9,394 nucleotides of DNA from JBBTVP01 sp038063175 (lineage in GTDB: Bacteria > Patescibacteriota > Minisyncoccia > UBA6257 > 1-14-0-10-40-38). The stretch is from NCBI GenBank assembly GCA_038063175.1, contig JBBTVP010000050.1, positions 1 to 9,394 on the forward strand. The letters are read 5' to 3'. The position numbers were made by a program, and so were the translations under genes. The notes beneath the pieces were generated by a model. The model saw only the letters and a program-made list of their open reading frames with translations, searched no databases and was not told the DNA's origin. This document shows positions 6,443 to 9,394 of the stretch, in pieces. How positions within the stretch are numbered: position 1 is the first letter of the stretch; each line of letters starts with the position of its first letter.

Positions 6443-7348
6443 ATGTCTAAGCAGACATTGATCACGTCCAGCGATCCGAAAGGTCTGAAGTTCACCAGTC
6501 TCTGCAGGGACGCCTACGACAAGGCAAAGCTCGACGATGGTCGGGCGCAGCGCCTGAACGAGAACGGTGGCGAGTTCCAAGCGGGGCTTCGCGAACTCAT
6601 CGCGAGGTTCTCGGTTTCGAACCAGTTCGCGAGCGAAGAAGTCGCTTCGAGCTACGCCTACCCCGATGAGTATCGCGGCCCGAAGCCGATCGGTGAGCAG
6701 GTGGACATCCTCGCAAAGGTGTTCAGCCTCTCCCTCGGTTTCACCTCGGACTTCATCGAGAAGGTGCTGCCCACGCTCACGCTTCCCGAAGGCGCTGATG
6801 GATGGTTTGCCATCCCGTCGCTCGATGCGGTCGCGAAGCGGTTTTTCCCCGAAGTCACGGATCCTGCCGAACGGTATTGCCGCGCGGTCAATCTCGTGAT
6901 GGAGAAACTCGGTGCCTCGCGGAAGTTCGTGAACTACCGCAAGGGCGAGCTCACAACGGATCGTCTTCGCCAGCACGCACGGACACTCCATGCCCTCGAC
7001 GTCATCGCCGAGACGCAGCAGGGCGACATCCTGATCGTGCCGGCGCAGTTCGGCAAGCTCCATCGAGGACAGTCGGTTCGCCGCGCTCGTGAAGTCATGG
7101 GTGCGAACGAGTTCGGTCTGGGCGCCTTCGCAGTCGGCTGCATGGCGCTCACCCATCCCGAACGGTTCGTTCGCTGGGAGCAGCTCCATGTGGACTGCGC
7201 TGGCGATGAGTTCGCTCCGGGCGCTGGCGGTGGGTTCGTGGACGCGCCGCTCTTCGGCTTCGACGTCGGCAAGCTGGGGTTCCGCACGTACTGGTTCAGC
7301 GGCGCGGGCGGCGGCTACGGTTCCGTGTCTGCGTTCCTTCCGCAGTAG
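6443..7348 (+). CDS. DGR target protein with C-terminal variable repeat
   Basis: This 301-aa protein is the diversified product of the retroelement. Its last 43 residues (259-301) are encoded by the variable repeat, which pairs with the template at 7748-7878. The C-terminus runs through FVDAPLFGF...YWFSG...YGSVSAFLPQ, the layout of C-type-lectin-like DGR ligand-binding domains, where scattered variable side chains sit on a fixed scaffold. Of 43 codons, 17 differ in amino acid from the template and 9 of those are now Gly. The constant part shows RKFVNYRKGEL, LIVPAQFGKLHRGQSVRRAREVM and NEFGLGAFAVGCMALTHPERFVRWEQLHVDCAGDEF, which I recognise as typical of a target family common in Candidate Phyla Radiation DGRs. 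No signal peptide or membrane helix is seen, so the protein may be cytoplasmic. The gene is visibly richer in G and C than avd and the reverse transcriptase. It has its own promoter and terminator, so it is probably expressed separately from the rest of the cassette. The ligand is unknown. Confidence 0.9.
   Translation: MSKQTLITSSDPKGLKFTSLCRDAYDKAKLDDGRAQRLNENGGEFQAGLRELIARFSVSNQFASEEVASSYAYPDEYRGPKPIGEQVDILAKVFSLSLGFTSDFIEKVLPTLTLPEGADGWFAIPSLDAVAKRFFPEVTDPAERYCRAVNLVMEKLGASRKFVNYRKGELTTDRLRQHARTLHALDVIAETQQGDILIVPAQFGKLHRGQSVRRAREVMGANEFGLGAFAVGCMALTHPERFVRWEQLHVDCAGDEFAPGAGGGFVDAPLFGFDVGKLGFRTYWFSGAGGGYGSVSAFLPQ
7216..7346 (+). repeat. DGR variable repeat (VR)
   Basis: The VR aligns without gaps to the TR at a constant offset of 532 bp. 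Between 7217 and 7345 there are 25 differences, all where the TR has A: 20 A-to-G, 3 A-to-C and 2 A-to-T. Nine of 34 template adenines are unchanged, including both in Lys277 and the one in Thr282. No C, G or T of the template differs. The similarity stops upstream of 7216 and just after the final Gln codon, where the VR copy has the TAG stop and the TR copy has TCG. Confidence 0.95.
7318..7342 (+). promoter_or_regulatory. Candidate IMH (initiation of mutagenic homing) segment
   Basis: This is the 3' end of the VR: 25 bases with no adenine (beginning CGGTTCC and ending CTTCCG), identical to TR 7850-7874. In characterised DGRs a GC-rich constant block at the VR 3' end marks where cDNA priming starts, so position and composition fit. 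The exact limits are inferred. Confidence 0.6.
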
Positions 7349-7367
7349 AGTTTGAACCTTGCATCTC

Positions 7368-7406
7368 GGATTCTTGAATCCTTTTGCGAAATTGATTCTT
7401 GAATCC
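7368..7406 (+). repeat. Hairpin and 13-bp direct repeat just after the VR
   Basis: GGATTC-TT-GAATCC (7368-7381) is a perfect 6-bp inverted repeat starting 19 bp after the stop codon. GATTCTTGAATCC occurs twice, at 7369-7381 and 7394-7406, so the palindromic core is duplicated. Characterised DGRs often carry a hairpin/cruciform downstream of the IMH that aids homing, and this is the natural candidate. Confidence 0.5.
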
Positions 7407-7417
7407 GCGCGATCTAC

Positions 7418-7454
7418 GAGGAGTTGTCCATCGGACAACTCCTCTTTTCTTTTT
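7418..7454 (+). terminator. Rho-independent terminator of the target gene
   Basis: Perfect 12-bp stem GAGGAGTTGTCC (7418-7429) with GGACAACTCCTC (7433-7444), loop ATC, followed by TTTTCTTTTT. It separates the target gene from the TR, so the two are likely separate transcripts. Confidence 0.9.
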
Positions 7455-7479
7455 CAAAACAGATTTCTTTTTATATACT
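7451..7479 (+). promoter_or_regulatory. Possible promoter for the TR-containing RNA
   Basis: TTTTCA (7451-7456, 4 of 6), 17-bp spacer, TATACT (7474-7479, 5 of 6), immediately after the target terminator. An RNA starting near 7486 would cover the whole TR. The -35 overlaps the terminator T-tract, so this is tentative. Confidence 0.35.
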
Positions 7480-7747
7480 TATGTGGAGATTAGGTTTATG
7501 GACGGCAGTTTACGGATTGCCGGCACCGAACTCTCTCTTCAAAAAAGAGAACAACCAGAATCCTCGCGATCATGTATTTCGAGGAGTGCGTTGCATTGAG
7601 GAGACTACTGCTTGCTCTTGCTCAGCGGAGATGTCCGGCAAAGCCGGACTGCTCCCGAATAAAATTCAGAAACAAGAGGATATGAGTCGCCGCTAAGCGG
7701 GACAGGAAACCTCGCGTTTCAGTGCGTATGGGCGGGCGAGAGCAATA
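7480..7747 (+). other. Leader region of the TR, no supported gene
   Basis: Short open frames exist here but none has a ribosome binding site or a recognisable product. The segment probably forms the 5' part of the template RNA. It holds a 7-bp hairpin GTCCGGC/GCCGGAC with an AAA loop (7633-7649) and a weaker TCTCTT/AAGAGA inverted repeat near 7533-7550. From about 7722 the TR reading frame is already open and would encode MGGREQYPDADG, resembling the end of a target gene, so the TR looks like the remains of an old target copy. Confidence 0.4.
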
Positions 7748-7878
7748 TCCGGACGCTGACGGTAAGTTCGTGAACGCACCGATCTTCAACTTCAACGACG
7801 GCAAGCTGAAGTTCAACACGAACTGGTTCAACAACGCGAACGACAACTACGGTTCCGTGTCTGCGTTCCTTCCGAAGT
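7748..7878 (+). repeat. DGR template repeat (TR)
   Basis: This is the master copy used for diversification. It is on the same strand as the VR and the reverse transcriptase and carries 9 AAC, 4 GAC and 4 AAG codons in register with the VR frame, giving an Asn-rich peptide (FNFNDGKLKFNTNWFNNANDNYG). AAC codons placed at the variable sites are the DGR hallmark, because mutating both adenines can reach many amino acids and no stop. The frame runs on beyond the TR to 7937 without the target's stop codon. Confidence 0.95.
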
Positions 7879-7897
7879 CGCTTCTCAATGGGACAAC

Positions 7898-7930
7898 TGC
7901 CTCGCTATGTGCGGGGCATTGTTCTATTTC
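7898..7930 (+). terminator. Hairpin with T-rich tail after the TR
   Basis: TGCCTCGC (7898-7905) pairs with GCGGGGCA (7911-7918) with one G-T wobble and a TATGT loop. It is followed by TTGTTCTATTTCTCTTT. It lies 20 bp past the TR and could end the template RNA or shape its 3' end. The T-tract is interrupted, so efficiency is doubtful. Confidence 0.4.
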
Positions 7931-8274
7931 TCTTTAGTTGAGCGAATCCACCCTCCCAACATTCTCCCAATCTCATCAATAATTTCTTGGATCGTCGTAT
8001 ATTTCTTATTATCGAGCGCTTTCACTTCTTTCATGAGCCGCAAGAATACCCGTAGCAGATTCAACTTTGCGCTCGTTTTCTCAAGCAGGGGAAGCTTATC
8101 TCCCTTCGCCGCATGGCTCGCGAGAAGAACGTACTCGATAATATCGAGCGTAAGGTCTTCGGACCGCTGCCAAATTGTGTAGCGGTCTTGCTTAGGAATT
8201 AGGGTGCGATAGCTATAGAACGCCTTATAGAGGTCGTATGATTTTCTGAAGATGGGAATATCGAAGTCGTCCAT
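7924..8274 (-). CDS. avd: Avd-like DGR accessory protein (four-helix bundle)
   Basis: The 116-aa product starts MDDFDIPIFRKSYDLYKAFY and is almost all helical: four amphipathic helices (about 6-26, 32-58, 62-86 and 92-112) rich in Lys and Arg. The stretches LLASHAAKGDKLPLLEKTSAKLNLLRVFLRL, ALDNKKY and IGRMLGGWI are typical of the Avd/23S-intervening-sequence four-helix-bundle family. In the Bordetella phage DGR, Avd forms a positively charged pentameric barrel that binds nucleic acid and the reverse transcriptase and is required for retrohoming. Its place between TR and reverse transcriptase fits that role. Oddly, it is on the minus strand, with its ATG only 9 bp from the ATG of the divergent reverse transcriptase, so each promoter must lie inside the other gene or upstream. 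No Shine-Dalgarno is visible. Its transcript runs toward the TR and could be antisense to it. Confidence 0.85.
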   Translation of the reverse strand: MDDFDIPIFRKSYDLYKAFYSYRTLIPKQDRYTIWQRSEDLTLDIIEYVLLASHAAKGDKLPLLEKTSAKLNLLRVFLRLMKEVKALDNKKYTTIQEIIDEIGRMLGGWIRSTKEK

Positions 8275-8283
8275 AATAATTGT

Positions 8284-9358
8284 ATGAAGATTTATCGCGA
8301 CATTTTTAATGAGATCATCTCGCCAGAAAATCTGTTTTCAGCTTGGGACGCTTTTCGGAGTGATAAGCGGAACAAGCGCGATGTGATGGAATTTGAATGG
8401 AGTTTGGAGGAGAATATTTTCAACCTGCATCGCGAATTGAAAAATAAAACGTACAAGCACGGACCATATACTGGTTTTTACATCACCGATCCGAAACAAC
8501 GCCACATTCACAAAGCCTCTGTTCGCGATCGCATCCTGCACCATGCGGTCTTTTCGGTGTTGAACCCCATATTCGAACCAACGTTTATTTCCACTTCTTT
8601 TTCGTGTCGTGTTGGTTACGGATCGCACAAAGGCGTTGATGCGCTTCAAAAGATGCTCCTCGGCGTAAGCAAAAACAGAAAGAAGGCGTGCCTTGCTTTG
8701 AAATGCGATATTAGAAAATTCTTTGACAGCGTGGATCAAAGAATTCTCCTTTCTATTTTGGAAAAACGAATTAAAGACGAAAATGCCCTGTGGCTGCTCA
8801 AATCTATTGTTGGCAGCTACAATGCGGCACAGCCCGAGAGAGAGAGAGAGAGAGAGAGAGAGCGGTTCGCACCCCGCGCGAGGTATTCCCATTGGAAACC
8901 TTACCTCGCAGCTTTTCGCTAATATTTACCTGAACGAATTCGATCAATTTGCGAAGCATGGATTGAAAATAAAATATTATGCCCGATACACAGATGATTT
9001 TGTTATCGTTGCCGAAAGTGATGCCTATTTAAAAAGTCTCCTTCCAGAAATTAGCCGATTTCTTACGGACAAGCTCGCGCTCGAGCTGCATCCGAAGAAA
9101 GTAACTATGCGGTCATTCTATCAGGGAATCGATTTTCTTGGCTATGTTATATTCCCGCACCATCGCTTACTCCGAACAAAAACCCGTCAACGTATTTTCA
9201 AAAAGATGCGCGAACGAATACGTCAGCACAACTCGGGGCGTATTACCAAAGAAACTCTTGAGCAATCGCTCCAGTCTTATTTAGGGGCATTATCCCACGC
9301 GAATGCGTACAGGATGGGGGAGGATCTTAAAAATCTGCTCTGGTTGAACCCCGACTGA
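8284..9358 (+). CDS. DGR reverse transcriptase, frame broken at a (GA)n tract
   Basis: This enzyme copies the TR RNA into cDNA with errors at adenines. Frame 8284-8862 encodes the fingers/palm start: DPKQRHIHKASVRDRILHHAVF, FISTSFSCRVGYGSHKGVDAL and motif A KCDIRKFFDSVD (catalytic Asp142). After the (GA)13 tract the enzyme continues one base out of frame: IPIGNLTSQLFANIYLNEFDQF (IGNLTSQ at 8891-8911, the [ILV]GxxxSQ form typical of DGR enzymes), YTDD active site (8987-8998), HPKKV and a thumb ending SLQSYLGALSHANAY. Joined, it would be ~356-358 aa, the usual length, and no essential motif is missing. As written, the first frame stops at 8922, before YTDD, so no active enzyme is made. One extra GA or two fewer would repair it. 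Everything else is intact, with no other stop or frameshift, which argues against old decay. ATG 8284 lacks a ribosome binding site. Confidence 0.9.
8836..8862 (+). repeat. (GA)13 dinucleotide microsatellite within the reverse transcriptase
   Basis: Thirteen GA units plus a final G, encoding alternating Glu-Arg, directly after SYNAAQP and ~20 bases before the GIPIGN segment. The tract length sets the frame: 13 units is out of frame, 14 or 11 would be in frame. Long dinucleotide tracts inside reading frames are typical of contingency loci that switch by slipped-strand mispairing. Confidence 0.95.
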
Positions 9359-9394
9359 ATTCAGCAAATTTCCGAAGTGTCTTATTTCGCGTTT

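Noticed and set aside
6422..7438. Long minus-strand open frame (338 codons) across the target gene
   Set aside because: It is antisense to a recognised gene in a GC-rich region, has Arg/Glu-rich low-complexity translation and overlaps the terminator. It is a shadow.
8836..8862. Programmed ribosomal frameshift joining the two reverse transcriptase frames
   Set aside because: A +1 (or -2) shift would be needed, and no slippery heptamer, internal Shine-Dalgarno with rare codon, or stop-codon stimulator is visible. Tract length change is simpler.
8723..9358. Open frame starting at ATG 8723, as a separate gene for the C-terminal half of the reverse transcriptase
   Set aside because: The first ~38 codons are an out-of-frame reading of the upstream reverse transcriptase sequence, and no ribosome binding site precedes it. 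It is the downstream half of one broken gene.
1..9394. CRISPR array, tRNA or rRNA genes, insertion sequence
   Set aside because: No regularly spaced repeats, no cloverleaf or rRNA signature and no transposase or terminal inverted repeats were seen in reading the window.

Overview
The window reads as bacterial genomic DNA using the standard code (TAA, TAG and TGA all act as stops). The central find is a diversity-generating retroelement (DGR) in the right third. The reverse transcriptase, the Avd-like helper and the target protein all resemble families I know from Candidate Phyla Radiation (Patescibacteria) genomes, so such a host is my best guess. That is recognition from memory, not a search. 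No phage structural, integrase or transposase gene is visible.

Layout. 1-1700: a large predicted surface lipoprotein with its own terminator. 1700-2320: a small unknown minus-strand gene with a good promoter, Shine-Dalgarno and terminator; a perfect 26-bp palindrome lies beside its terminator. 2396-3640: a DEAD-box RNA helicase (RhlE-like), meeting tail to tail, with a 2-bp gap, a minus-strand pair made of a three-helix membrane protein and a VIT/CCC1-type metal transporter. 5047-6030: two small unknown plus-strand genes and a terminator. 5970-6440: a gene-free, hairpin-rich stretch ending in a strong promoter for the DGR target gene.

DGR cassette (6330-9358). The target gene (6443-7348) ends in a variable repeat (VR, 7216-7346). 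A matching template repeat (TR, 7748-7878) lies 532 bp downstream. Over 43 aligned codons the two copies differ at 25 positions. All 25 are adenines in the TR, and none of the non-adenine positions differ, which is the signature of adenine-specific mutagenic retrohoming. An Avd-like four-helix-bundle gene (7924-8274) follows on the OPPOSITE strand. The reverse transcriptase (8284-9358) carries the DGR-type IGNLTSQ motif and a YTDD active site.

The most unusual point is that the reverse transcriptase reading frame is interrupted by a (GA)13 dinucleotide tract just before the IGNLTSQ motif. As written, the frame is off by one base and the catalytic half is not translated with the front half. 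Adding one GA unit or losing two would restore a full-length enzyme. This looks like a slipped-strand on/off switch placed on the diversifier itself, unless it is an assembly error or simple decay. If real, the cassette would be a phase-variable DGR, with diversification of the target protein turned on and off by a microsatellite.
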